A stretch of 64,000 nt of DNA from a bacterium. GTDB taxonomy: Bacteria; Bacillota; Clostridia; Lachnospirales; Lachnospiraceae. The stretch's first letter is position 1. The number at the start of each line of letters is the position of its first letter. The notes below the pieces were generated by a model. That model saw only the letters and a list, made by a program, of their open reading frames with translations. It made no database searches and had not been told where the DNA came from. Shown here in pieces: positions 32,721 through 41,235 of this stretch. The stretch spans positions 7,931 to 71,930 of the forward strand of contig SFRL01000033.1 in assembly GCA_004562765.1 (NCBI GenBank). The letters run 5' to 3'. A program made the translations under genes and the position numbers.

Positions 32721-34283
32721 ATGCAAACAAAAAAATGGAAGAAAACGTATATGACGGTGTTGCCGCTGCTGGCAGCAACGCTGATTTTTACATCCTGTGG
32801 CACGAGTGAGCCGCAGGAGATCGCACTGGAAAAGACACCGGGCGCAAACCCGATGGTGGGAGACAGTGACACGGGAGATTATATTTACGGCGGAGATCCG
32901 TCGGTGTTGGTAGACGGAGATACGGTCTATCTGTATACCGGACATGATGCGTCCACGGATGAGCAGGTGGAGAAGGCAATCTACATGATCCCGGAATACC
33001 TGTGCTATTCGTCTACAGATCTCATCAACTGGAAACCGGAAGGAACGGTGATGACGATGGATACCGTGGAGTGGGCGAAGGATGACACGGCGGCATGGGC
33101 AAGTCAGGTGGAAAAGTACGGGGATCACTATTACCTGTATTACTGCAGCTGGGATAAGACCGGTAAGCAGTCCATCGGCGTGGCAGTGTCAGACAGCCCC
33201 ACCGGAACTTTTACGGATATTGGCGAACCGTTGGTGCGCGGTTCGGTCACAAAGCCCCAACTGTCCACCTTCAACGACATCGATCCCACCGTCTGGGTGG
33301 AGACGGATGAAAGCGGAGAGGAACACCGTTATCTGGCGTGGGGAAATGGCATGTTTTTCGTCTGTGAGCTGAATGAGGACATGATTTCCGTGAAGGACAT
33401 GAACGGAGATGGCAAGATCACCAGCGGCACTTCCTTCGAAGATGCGGACATCATGTATCAGCAGAAGGGTCTGGAAAACTACACGGAAGCGCCGTGGCTC
33501 TACCGCAGATCGGATGAAAACGGCGATCATTACGGCGACTATTATCTGTTCTATGCCCACGGCTGGCGGGAGTCTATGGCATATGCGACCACGGATGACC
33601 TGACGGGCGGGGAGTGGAAGTTTGGAAACGTGATCATGTATCCGACCTCCACCTCTAACACGAATCACATGGCAGTATTTGATTTTAAAGGAAAGACGTA
33701 TTTTGTATATCACAACGGCTCATTGCCCGGCGGCAACGGTTATCGCCGGAGCGCCTGCATTACGGAACTGAATTTTAACGAGGACGGCAGCATTGATTGT
33801 TTCGAGGAGACTTCAGCGGGACTTTCCGGTACCGTGACGGAACTGGCTCTGGCGGACGGTACACGGATCGAGCACGAGGGCTTTGTCAACTCGCCTGCAG
33901 ACACGGACTATCCGATGCGCAAAGTGGCGCTGGGAAGCGGCATCGGCGATCTTCCGACGGACGGTCAATGGGTGCTGATGAAGGGAAAGGCGGATCCGGC
34001 GAAGGAGGCATATGTCTCTATTCAGTCCGAGAATAAGTCCGGATTGTATCTGACTGCGAAAAAGGATGGTTCGGTTGTCCTTTCGCAGGACATTGACGGC
34101 TCTGAGTCCTTTGCGACGGCACAGACCTTCCGCAGCATGACCGGACTTGGCGATAAAGAAGGTGTGTCCTTTGAGAGTGTCAAATTTCCGGGACAGTATC
34201 TCACGCTGAAGGACGGGGCGCTTACGTTGACCGAAGGAGCGGATGCAGACAGCTGCACTTTTTTTCCGGATCAGGCACGATGA
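32721..34283 (+). CDS. GH43-family lipoprotein
   Basis: About 520 residues. A lipoprotein signal peptide ends in FTSC (residues about 15-28), so the enzyme is anchored outside the cell. The five-bladed GH43 propeller carries the expected acids: D in YIYGGDPSVLVDGD, D in FNDIDPTVWVE, and E in ENYTEAPWLYRR. The last about 140 residues form a beta-rich accessory domain (VLMKGKADPAKEAYVSIQSEN..) that may bind carbohydrate. Probable alpha-L-arabinofuranosidase or related arabinan or xylan debrancher. The ATG at 32721 follows AGGAGA; the upstream extension would put charged residues before the signal. Confidence 0.88.
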   Translation: MQTKKWKKTYMTVLPLLAATLIFTSCGTSEPQEIALEKTPGANPMVGDSDTGDYIYGGDPSVLVDGDTVYLYTGHDASTDEQVEKAIYMIPEYLCYSSTDLINWKPEGTVMTMDTVEWAKDDTAAWASQVEKYGDHYYLYYCSWDKTGKQSIGVAVSDSPTGTFTDIGEPLVRGSVTKPQLSTFNDIDPTVWVETDESGEEHRYLAWGNGMFFVCELNEDMISVKDMNGDGKITSGTSFEDADIMYQQKGLENYTEAPWLYRRSDENGDHYGDYYLFYAHGWRESMAYATTDDLTGGEWKFGNVIMYPTSTSNTNHMAVFDFKGKTYFVYHNGSLPGGNGYRRSACITELNFNEDGSIDCFEETSAGLSGTVTELALADGTRIEHEGFVNSPADTDYPMRKVALGSGIGDLPTDGQWVLMKGKADPAKEAYVSIQSENKSGLYLTAKKDGSVVLSQDIDGSESFATAQTFRSMTGLGDKEGVSFESVKFPGQYLTLKDGALTLTEGADADSCTFFPDQAR

Positions 34284-34345
34284 GAGTATCAAACAGCTAA
34301 ATTTTGATAAATAGTAAAATATTTTAATAATATGTAAAATAAATA

Positions 34346-34374
34346 TTGTATTACCTCCTGTTATCTGATACAAT
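34346..34374 (+). promoter_or_regulatory. Promoter of the second GH43 gene
   Basis: TTGTAT and TACAAT with a 17-base spacer. The spacer holds CCTCCTGTTAT (34354-34364), an exact inverted copy of ATAACAGGAGG at 34409-34419, which includes the gene's ribosome binding site. Confidence 0.65.
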
Positions 34375-34426
34375 GAGTGCAAGTATTGCTGGGCGAAATC
34401 AAAATCAAATAACAGGAGGCTTTTTA

Positions 34427-36055
34427 ATGAAAACGAGTAATGGCGGGAAAAGACTGATTTCCTGTGCATTGACGGCTGCAATGGCAGCAGGGCTTTTGGC
34501 GGGCTGTGGCAATGCTGTGCCGGATGATGGGCAGGATTCGAAAAATGCAACAGAGAACGAGGAAACAGAAGCTGCAGCTGAGACATCACAGGCACCGGAG
34601 TACAAATTTAAGATGACCTATGACGGGATCGCCACCGGAGATGTATCTTCCGGCGTATCCGTACATGACCCTTCCATCGTGAAGGATGGTGACACCTATT
34701 ATATATTCGGTTCACATATGTCAGCGGCAAAGTGTGATGACCTGATGAGCTGGGAGAAGGTGGCTGATGGATATACGACCAGTAATCCGGTTTATGGACA
34801 GATCTATGACGTAAAGGAGAAAGCCTTCGCTTATTCCGGAGACAAGACCAGTCTGATCCAGACGGATGACAAGCAGACACATGTGTGGGCCCCGGATGTG
34901 ATCTATAACAAGGCGAACGGTCTTTATTATATGTATTACTGCACGACCTCCACATGGAATGCATCAAATCTGTGTTACGGCACTTCTGAGACGATCGAGG
35001 GCCCTTATGAGTGGCAGGGCGCGCTGATCTATTCGGGCTTTGACAAGGAGACGATCAAAGCAACGGATGTGCTCGACTATGTGGACGAGGAATATGCACT
35101 GAAACATTATGTGAGAAACAACGGATACAATGTGGATGAGTACCCGAATGCCATCGATCCCAGTGTTTTCTATGATGAGGACGGCAGAATGTGGATGGTA
35201 TACGGTTCCTGGAGCGGTGGTATTTATCTGCTGGAGCTTGATCCGCAGACGGGACTGGTCATTCATCCCGAGGCAGATCCGGACAACAACGTGGATGCCT
35301 ATTACGGCAAACGGCTGTTGGGCGGCGGACACAAATCCATCGAGGGACCGTACATATTGTATGATGAAAAAGACGGCTACTATTACCTGTTTGTATCCTA
35401 TGGCGTGCTGACCAGCGCAGGTGGCTATCAGGTGCGCGTGTTCCGTTCGGAGACCGTGGACGGAGATTATGTGGATATGAACGGTGCATATCCCACCATC
35501 AAGGATGACCACCAACTGTTCGGATTAAAGCTGACCGGAAATTATAAACTGCCTTCTCTGGACAAGGCATATATGGCAACGGGACACAACTCCGCGCTGA
35601 TCGATGACGACGGAAAGATGTATCTCGTTTATCATACCCGTTTTAACGACGGCGGCGAGGGACATTCACCACGTGTACACCAGATGATCGTCAACGAGGA
35701 CGGTTGGCCCTGCGAGCTGCCTTATCAGACACAGGGAGAGACGGTCAGTGAAAACGGCTATGAACAGTCTGAGATCGTGGGCAGATATTTTGTGACAAAT
35801 CAGGGTACAGATATCAGCAGTGAGATCGCAAATCCGGTGATCCTGTATCTGAATGCGGACGGTACGGTTGTCGGCAGAGATTCGGAGGGAACATGGGAGG
35901 CAAAGGACGGCACTTATTATATGAATATTACCATTGACGGAGAGGAGTATAAGGGTGTGTTCTGCCAGATGAAGGACGAGGCAGGCACGGATGTGATGAC
36001 CTTCTCTGCGGTTGGTTCCAACAAGAGTGTATGGGGAGTAAGCTATGGACAATAA
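34427..36055 (+). CDS. Endo-1,5-alpha-L-arabinanase-like GH43 lipoprotein
   Basis: About 542 residues. The lipobox is LLAGC after a hydrophobic signal, followed by an acidic linker to about residue 60. The GH43 catalytic acids are D in SVHDPSIVKDGD, D in NAIDPSVFYDEDG and E in SIEGPYILYDEKDG; HVWAPDVIYN is typical of arabinanases. The C-terminal 110 residues match the lipocalin-like domain found at the end of bacterial endo-arabinanases (GRYFVTNQGT..). Predicted to cut the arabinan backbone at the cell surface. A strong AGGAGG precedes ATG 34427. Confidence 0.9.
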   Translation: MKTSNGGKRLISCALTAAMAAGLLAGCGNAVPDDGQDSKNATENEETEAAAETSQAPEYKFKMTYDGIATGDVSSGVSVHDPSIVKDGDTYYIFGSHMSAAKCDDLMSWEKVADGYTTSNPVYGQIYDVKEKAFAYSGDKTSLIQTDDKQTHVWAPDVIYNKANGLYYMYYCTTSTWNASNLCYGTSETIEGPYEWQGALIYSGFDKETIKATDVLDYVDEEYALKHYVRNNGYNVDEYPNAIDPSVFYDEDGRMWMVYGSWSGGIYLLELDPQTGLVIHPEADPDNNVDAYYGKRLLGGGHKSIEGPYILYDEKDGYYYLFVSYGVLTSAGGYQVRVFRSETVDGDYVDMNGAYPTIKDDHQLFGLKLTGNYKLPSLDKAYMATGHNSALIDDDGKMYLVYHTRFNDGGEGHSPRVHQMIVNEDGWPCELPYQTQGETVSENGYEQSEIVGRYFVTNQGTDISSEIANPVILYLNADGTVVGRDSEGTWEAKDGTYYMNITIDGEEYKGVFCQMKDEAGTDVMTFSAVGSNKSVWGVSYGQ

Positions 36056-36992
36056 ACTCACATTTAATAAACCGTGGATCCTGCAGCGTGCGGATCCCTA
36101 TGTATACAGACATACAGACGGCACTTACTATTTTACGGCTTCCGTGCCGGAATATGACCGGATCGTTCTGCGCAGCAGTGACTCTTTGGCTGGACTTGCC
36201 GATGCGCAGGAGCTGGAGGTATGGCACAAGCATGAAAGCGGTCCCCAGAGCCTGCATATCTGGGCTCCGGAACTGCATTATCTGTTTGGAAAATGGTATA
36301 TTTATTATGCGGGCGGAGACAAGGATGACATCTGGGCGCTCCGCCCGTATGTGCTGGAGTGTCAGGGACAGGATCCGATGCGTGATCCGTGGATCGAAAA
36401 GGGAAAAATGACGCGTGCAGAGGATGACGAGTTTTCCTTCGAGGCGTTTTCGTTAGATGGAACTGTCTTTGAGGTAAATGGTATCTGGTATTACATCTGG
36501 GCGGAGAAGGTGGGCGTTGGCAGGCAGATCTCCAATCTGTATATCGCCCGCATGAAAAACGGTTATACACTGGACACGGTACAGGTGATGCTGACCACGC
36601 CCGACTATGACTGGGAGCGTTATGGCTTCTGGGTAAACGAAGGACCGGCAGTTATTCAACGGAACGGAAAGGTGTTCGTGACCTATTCGGCAAGTGATAC
36701 CGGCATCCATTACTGCATGGGAATGCTGACCGCGGATGCGGACAGTGACCTGCTGGACCCGTTGTCATGGAAAAAGGAGCGCTATCCGGTGCTTTGCACC
36801 AGTGAAGAACACGTTGTCTACGGACCCGGACACAATTCTTTTACAACAGATGAGAATGGTGATGACATTCTGGTCTATCATGCCAGAACGGAAGCGGAGA
36901 TCGTTGGAAATCCGCTGTATAATCCCAACCGCCATGCGATGCTCATGAAGTTTGACTGGAAAGACGGCAGACCGGTATTTCCCTTTGACTAG
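36045..36992 (+). CDS. Cytoplasmic GH43 glycosidase
   Basis: 315 residues, no signal peptide, just the five-bladed GH43 domain: D in RADPYVYRHTDG, SLHIWAPELHY, D in EAFSLDGTVFEVNG and the acid E in VNEGPAVIQRNG. Likely an exo-acting alpha-L-arabinofuranosidase for imported oligosaccharides. The start lies inside the 3' end of the arabinanase gene (11-base overlap) behind GGGGAG, so the two are coupled: one works outside the cell, the other inside. Confidence 0.9.
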   Translation: MDNKLTFNKPWILQRADPYVYRHTDGTYYFTASVPEYDRIVLRSSDSLAGLADAQELEVWHKHESGPQSLHIWAPELHYLFGKWYIYYAGGDKDDIWALRPYVLECQGQDPMRDPWIEKGKMTRAEDDEFSFEAFSLDGTVFEVNGIWYYIWAEKVGVGRQISNLYIARMKNGYTLDTVQVMLTTPDYDWERYGFWVNEGPAVIQRNGKVFVTYSASDTGIHYCMGMLTADADSDLLDPLSWKKERYPVLCTSEEHVVYGPGHNSFTTDENGDDILVYHARTEAEIVGNPLYNPNRHAMLMKFDWKDGRPVFPFD

Positions 36993-37048
36993 AACACAGG
37001 ATCAGTGGGCAACGTGCCATGAAATGATGACAGAAAGCAGAAACTGAG

Positions 37049-37312
37049 ATGGAACAGCGAATTTGCACCAGATGCCTGTTGCGTGAGCTGATCGATTCGG
37101 ACGCATCCAAACAGGCAGAGCTGGAAATGATCGAAAAATATCGCGATGCGATCAAACAGGCGGACCGGGTGACGGAGGAGGAGTATGAGCGCAGACTGTC
37201 TGTCTGTCAGCAGTGCGACAAACTCCTCACCGGAACCTGCGGCGCCTGCGGCTGCTACGTAGAATTGCGGGCAGTCGCTAAGGTGTCGCATTGTCCGCGC
37301 AAGAAGTGGTAA
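37049..37312 (+). CDS. Small cysteine-rich protein (DUF6171-like)
   Basis: 87 residues with nine cysteines, including CTRC near the N terminus and CQQC..CGACGC near the C terminus, which suggests a zinc-binding double-knuckle. A basic-acidic helix (SKQAELEMIEKYRDAIKQAD) lies between. It resembles the small DUF6171 proteins of Lachnospiraceae; function unknown. It follows the GH43 gene by 56 bases and ends at a strong terminator. Confidence 0.7.
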   Translation: MEQRICTRCLLRELIDSDASKQAELEMIEKYRDAIKQADRVTEEEYERRLSVCQQCDKLLTGTCGACGCYVELRAVAKVSHCPRKKW

Positions 37313-37347
37313 AATAAAAAAAGTGCCAAAGGCACTTTTTTTATTTT
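37311..37347. terminator. Bidirectional terminator between convergent genes
   Basis: AAAATAAAAAAAGTGCC, loop AAA, GGCACTTTTTTTATTTT; works for both strands. Confidence 0.93.
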
Positions 37348-37352
37348 GTGAA

Positions 37353-38270
37353 TTATTCAATGGGCATATAATTGATGCTCACCTGAATGTCCTGCGCATA
37401 GTTTCCGAAGGTCTTGCCGTAGAGCGTCAGACCGCCGACATGAGTGGCATCTTCTTCCACAGCCAGACGGAAACGGATGCTGCTGGTGTAGTCCAAATGC
37501 AGCATGCTGATCGTGACATCTGAGATTTTAAATCCGTCCATATAGGTGCCCTTTTTGTTGATCACCAGCAACTTTAACAGACCGTATTGGTTGCAATTTG
37601 CAGGCCACCATTCCGGTGTAAAGATGCCGCGTACATCGCCGAAATCAGCGGGAGATGTCCAACATCCAAGGCGCGTGTCGTTGATGTAAAAGCTGATGTC
37701 CGACGGCCAATTGTTGGAACTTCCGGGTGCCTCAGAGCCGATCTCCATGGAGATGGAGATCTGGGACACCTTCTGCTGAACCGGGATGAGATTGGGGATG
37801 GCGTACTCGACATAACCTTTTGAAAACCACAGGAGGTCCGCGTTAAAGCGATCAGGATGGTCGAAATAGCGGACATCATCCCATTCGCCAATGACGGACT
37901 CACTTGTGGCAACGCCGCAGGTCGGGCAGACATCATAAGAAGAGAACTGACCCACACGGATCTGCGTGTTAAATACATTTGTGTAATCGATCGGCTTTTC
38001 GATGTCCACGATGATACGATCCTGAATGATGGAACACATTTTCTGGTTGCCGTGTCCGGCAGACTCATTGGAAGTGCTGATCAAACCGCATTCTTCGAGC
38101 TTTTTAATATGCCCGGTAAGGGCACCGTTGCTGATATTCAGCTCACTTGCCAGCTGATTCATACTCATCTGGTCATTTTCCAGAAGAATGTTTAATATCT
38201 GGAGACGGATCTCGGAACCAAGTGCTTTAAAGGTTTCCAGACCCTCATCCAGTGAAGTGATATGGATCAT
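37353..38270 (-). CDS. ArsR-type regulator with large C-terminal sensor-like domain
   Basis: About 305 residues. Residues 1-90 are an ArsR/MarR-like winged helix (FKALGSEIRLQILNILLEND, MNQLASELNISNGALTGHIKKLEECGLI). The rest is unlike ordinary ArsR proteins, which end near residue 110. It includes a CPTC motif (YDVCPTCGVATSESVIGEWDD) and a long beta-rich region rich in Trp and Asn ending GLTLYGKTFGNYAQDIQVSINYMPIE, which could be a carbohydrate-binding beta-sandwich. It is divergent from the arabinan importer operon, so control of that operon by arabinan products is the simplest inference. Start 38270 has AGGAG upstream; the 40-residue extension is untranslated leader. Confidence 0.82.
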   Translation of the reverse strand: MIHITSLDEGLETFKALGSEIRLQILNILLENDQMSMNQLASELNISNGALTGHIKKLEECGLISTSNESAGHGNQKMCSIIQDRIIVDIEKPIDYTNVFNTQIRVGQFSSYDVCPTCGVATSESVIGEWDDVRYFDHPDRFNADLLWFSKGYVEYAIPNLIPVQQKVSQISISMEIGSEAPGSSNNWPSDISFYINDTRLGCWTSPADFGDVRGIFTPEWWPANCNQYGLLKLLVINKKGTYMDGFKISDVTISMLHLDYTSSIRFRLAVEEDATHVGGLTLYGKTFGNYAQDIQVSINYMPIE

Positions 38271-38340
38271 GTCGTCTGTTCTCCTATTGAATATATTTTT
38301 GCATTTATTTGAAATATTTCTTGTATATCTATTATTTCTT

Positions 38341-38369
38341 ATTATAGGATTTTCGGTCAATTGTGTCAA
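38341..38369 (-). promoter_or_regulatory. Perfect consensus promoter of the ArsR-type gene
   Basis: On the minus strand TTGACA and TATAAT with a 17-base spacer. GAAATAT motifs flank it (palindrome GAAATATTTC at 38311-38320, second copy at 38381-38387), possible autoregulatory sites. Confidence 0.85.
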
Positions 38370-38521
38370 TAAAAATTCTCGAAATATCAAGGTTTGACTA
38401 AATTACTTTAGAAAAACATGCTTAAATGAATGAAAAAAATCAAAGCATTGTGCAAATGTGACAATTGCATTGCGAAAACAAGGGACTTGCTGTGATAGAT
38501 TTTTGTGCAATTCATGGATAT

Positions 38522-38550
38522 TCTAAAATAGTTTAAGAAAATCTAAAATA
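38522..38550 (+). repeat. Direct repeats before the arabinan importer promoter
   Basis: TCTAAAATA occurs at 38522-38530 and 38542-38550, 20 bases apart (two helical turns), ending four bases before the -35 element. Position suits activator or repressor binding. Confidence 0.5.
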
Positions 38551-38554
38551 ATCG

Positions 38555-38583
38555 TTGACATCAGGACGAAGAAATTATATAGT
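38555..38583 (+). promoter_or_regulatory. Promoter of the arabinan importer operon
   Basis: Perfect TTGACA and TATAGT with a 17-base spacer, giving a leader of about 145 bases before the binding-protein gene. Confidence 0.85.
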
Positions 38584-38670
38584 AATTGCATAAGGAACAC
38601 GCGAGAGACATCAGGGAACATTCTGATAGCTACTTATTAAGCCCAGCATTTGTACTAAGGAGGGACCCGG

Positions 38671-38742
38671 ATGAAGCGTGTGGCACTTAAAACTTTCAAT
38701 TTCATATTTAAAGGAAAAGTGATTAAAGGAGGAGAATCATGA
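38671..38742 (+). CDS. Candidate 23-residue leader peptide
   Basis: A short frame, MKRVALKTFNFIFKGKVIKG.., starts at ATG 38671 behind AAGGAGGG and its stop overlaps the start of the binding-protein gene (ATGA at 38739-38742). Its last codons contain the AAAGGAGGAG ribosome site of that gene, so translating it would couple or gate binding-protein synthesis. The peptide is basic and hydrophobic with no known match. It could be fortuitous, but a strong ribosome site and exact stop-start overlap are both present. Confidence 0.5.
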   Translation: MKRVALKTFNFIFKGKVIKGGES

Positions 38743-40214
38743 AGAAGAAAATCGTTAGTGCACTCATGTGTACCGCACTCGTTGCTTCCATGCTCGTAGG
38801 ATGTGGCAGCGGCGAGACCAACCCGCCGGCAGATGCATCTGATGCAGCTGCAACTGATGACGCAGCAGGCGACACCGCAGAGGCTGATGACACCGAGGAC
38901 GCTGCTGAGGACGAGGCTGAGACAGCAGAGGCTGAGGCTGTTACAAACACCTTCGGTGATCCCAACGGAACACATTTAGAGATGTGGACATTCGTAGAGC
39001 TGCACGGACAGCATTACGGTAAGATGGCAGCAGACTGGAACACTGCACATCCTGATAACACCATCGAGATCACCTGTACGACATATCCTTATGCAGATAT
39101 GCACACCAAGCTTTTGACTGCATTACAGTCAGGCACAGGTGCTCCTGATATCTGTGACGTAGAGGTTGGACAGTTCCCCAACGTAGTTGAAGGTCAGGAT
39201 ACATGGCTTGTTCCTTTAAATGATTATGCAGCAGATTATCTGGATACGATGGTTCCCGCACGTATGGAGACCTATCAGGGTGCAGACGGAAATTATTACG
39301 GCGCTCCTTATCACGTAGGTGCAACTGTTATGTATTACAATGTGGCAGCAATGGCAGAGGCAATGGGCATCTCAGAGGATGAGGTTACCGCAAAGATCGA
39401 TGCAGTAGTTACCTGGGATGATTATCAGGCACTTGGAGAAGAGTATATCGCAGCGATCGGACAGGATGGCAAGTACTTCACTTCTGTAGATACAGGCGGA
39501 ACAGACTGGTTATGGCTGGCAATGGCTGAGTACGGCGATGACTGGACCGGCGGTTTCGAAGGTCCTGCAAACGTTCAGCTTGATTCTGTAAAGAAGATGT
39601 TAGAGATGCAGCAGTCTTGGTTAGACAGCGGTCTGGCAGAGGTTTCTCCTGACGGACATGTTGACCTTGAGGCTGGTTTCCAGAATATCATGGATCACAA
39701 TATCGTTTCTTTCCCGAAGGCAATGTGGTATATGAGCCGTTTCACCAACTATATGCCTGAGGAAAAGGGAAATTGGTACATTGCTAAGTGCCCGGTATTT
39801 GAGGCTGGACAGAAGATGTCCGTAGGTATCGGCGGAACCGGTACAGTTGTAACACAGCAGTCTTCAGCAAAAGAGCTGGCAGCAGAGTTTGTTTGCTGGG
39901 CAAAGATGTCTGAGGAAGGCGAGCAGAACATCTGGGATCTGTTAGGATTCGACGTATGTAACACCGCTTGCTGGTCAATGGATTCTTTTGCACATAATGA
40001 CGAGAATATCTACAACAGCTACTTCAGAAACTATCCTTATGACGTACTGAATGAGATCGGTCTCGATAACATCGGCAAGATCTCCGTTGTAGCGATCAGC
40101 CCTACCATCAACGAGTATGTATGTAATACAACCTTGAACGAGGTACTCGAGGACAAGATGGATGTATCTGAGGCTCTTCAGGAGTTACAGGATGCAGTTG
40201 ATTTAGAGCAGTAA
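38739..40214 (+). CDS. Sugar ABC transporter substrate-binding lipoprotein
   Basis: 491 residues. A signal peptide ends in the lipobox MLVGC, followed by about 45 residues of Ala/Asp/Glu-rich linker. The rest is a family 1 solute-binding protein fold (LEMWTFVELHGQHYGKMAADWN, GAPDICDVEVGQFPNVV, YYGAPYHVGATVMYYN). In this context it probably captures arabino-oligosaccharides, like AraN of B. subtilis. It heads the operon of two permeases and three glycosidases; a hairpin after its stop probably leaves it more abundant than the permeases. Codon use is strongly biased, which fits high expression. Confidence 0.92.
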   Translation: MKKKIVSALMCTALVASMLVGCGSGETNPPADASDAAATDDAAGDTAEADDTEDAAEDEAETAEAEAVTNTFGDPNGTHLEMWTFVELHGQHYGKMAADWNTAHPDNTIEITCTTYPYADMHTKLLTALQSGTGAPDICDVEVGQFPNVVEGQDTWLVPLNDYAADYLDTMVPARMETYQGADGNYYGAPYHVGATVMYYNVAAMAEAMGISEDEVTAKIDAVVTWDDYQALGEEYIAAIGQDGKYFTSVDTGGTDWLWLAMAEYGDDWTGGFEGPANVQLDSVKKMLEMQQSWLDSGLAEVSPDGHVDLEAGFQNIMDHNIVSFPKAMWYMSRFTNYMPEEKGNWYIAKCPVFEAGQKMSVGIGGTGTVVTQQSSAKELAAEFVCWAKMSEEGEQNIWDLLGFDVCNTACWSMDSFAHNDENIYNSYFRNYPYDVLNEIGLDNIGKISVVAISPTINEYVCNTTLNEVLEDKMDVSEALQELQDAVDLEQ

Positions 40215-40237
40215 AATCAAAAGTGTGACTTAACGAT

Positions 40238-40279
40238 GGGGATGTCAGAGAGGTTTTCCTCTGGCATCCCCGTTTTCAA
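40238..40279 (+). terminator. Intercistronic hairpin after the binding-protein gene
   Basis: GGGGATGTCAGAG pairs with CTCTGGCATCCCC (one mismatch), then GTTTTC. A partial terminator or mRNA-stabilising element. Confidence 0.7.
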
Positions 40280-40336
40280 TAGGAAAGTCCGGGTGGGTGT
40301 TTCGATTGCTTTGGGCTGACAAGGAGGGTGTTTGTT

Positions 40337-41233
40337 TTGAAGATAAAGAAATTTTTCTATTCACAAAAGGTAGCTCCGTACGTGTTTGTGGTACCCTTTG
40401 TGCTGAGCTTTTTGATCTTCTGGATCTATCCGCTCATTTCTTCCATTACAATGAGCTTTCAGGATATCGGGGCTGTATCCAGTGAGTGGATCGGCTTCAA
40501 AAACTACACAAAGCTGTTGAAAGATAAGGTGTTTATCACTGCTATCTGCAACAGTGCAAAATATATGTTTTTTACACTGGTACTTTTAATCCCGTTCCCC
40601 ATGCTGTTTGCAGTGTTGATGGACAGCCGTCTGGTAAAGGCAAAGGGTGTGTGGAAAGCGATTCTTTATATGCCGGCATTGACATCTGTTGTTATTTCCG
40701 GTACATTATTCCGTCTGATGTTTACCGAGTATCCCACCGGTCAGATGAACATGATCACACAGATGCTCGGACTTGGTACATATAAATGGCTAAAAATGGG
40801 TTGGTCCGGTATGCTGGCACTGTTGATCGTGGCATGCTGGCGGTGGACCGGCGTTAATATGTTATATTTCCTTTCAGGATTGCGCGCTATTGATACTTCT
40901 CTTTATGAGGCAGCTGAGATCGATGGTGCAAGTGCGTGGCAGAAATTCCGCTATGTGACACTGCCCCTGTTAAAACCGACTACGGTTTATGTGCTGACGA
41001 TCTCCATCTATGCAGGATTGGCGATGTTCCTCGAATCCTACATGCTATGGGCGGGAAACAATTCGCCGAACAATATCGGTCTGACGATCGTCGGATACCT
41101 GTACAAGCGCGGTATTGAGAAGAACGATATGGGTTATGCATGTGCAGTCGGCGTGGTACTGCTTGTGATCGCACTGGCTATCAATATCGTACAGCTCATT
41201 GCAAACGGCACGTTTAAGAATAAGGAGGACTAG
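40337..41233 (+). CDS. Sugar ABC transporter permease, MalF/UgpA type
   Basis: About 298 residues with six membrane helices. The cytoplasmic EAA loop is YEAAEIDGASAWQKFRYVTLPLLKP, which contacts the ATPase. I chose TTG 40337 because AAGGAGG lies nine bases upstream and the in-frame GTG at 40328 is inside that site. Works with the binding protein and the next permease to import arabinose oligosaccharides. No ATPase gene is in the locus, so a shared MsmK-type ATPase encoded elsewhere is expected. Confidence 0.92.
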   Translation: MKIKKFFYSQKVAPYVFVVPFVLSFLIFWIYPLISSITMSFQDIGAVSSEWIGFKNYTKLLKDKVFITAICNSAKYMFFTLVLLIPFPMLFAVLMDSRLVKAKGVWKAILYMPALTSVVISGTLFRLMFTEYPTGQMNMITQMLGLGTYKWLKMGWSGMLALLIVACWRWTGVNMLYFLSGLRAIDTSLYEAAEIDGASAWQKFRYVTLPLLKPTTVYVLTISIYAGLAMFLESYMLWAGNNSPNNIGLTIVGYLYKRGIEKNDMGYACAVGVVLLVIALAINIVQLIANGTFKNKED

Positions 41234-41235
41234 TC

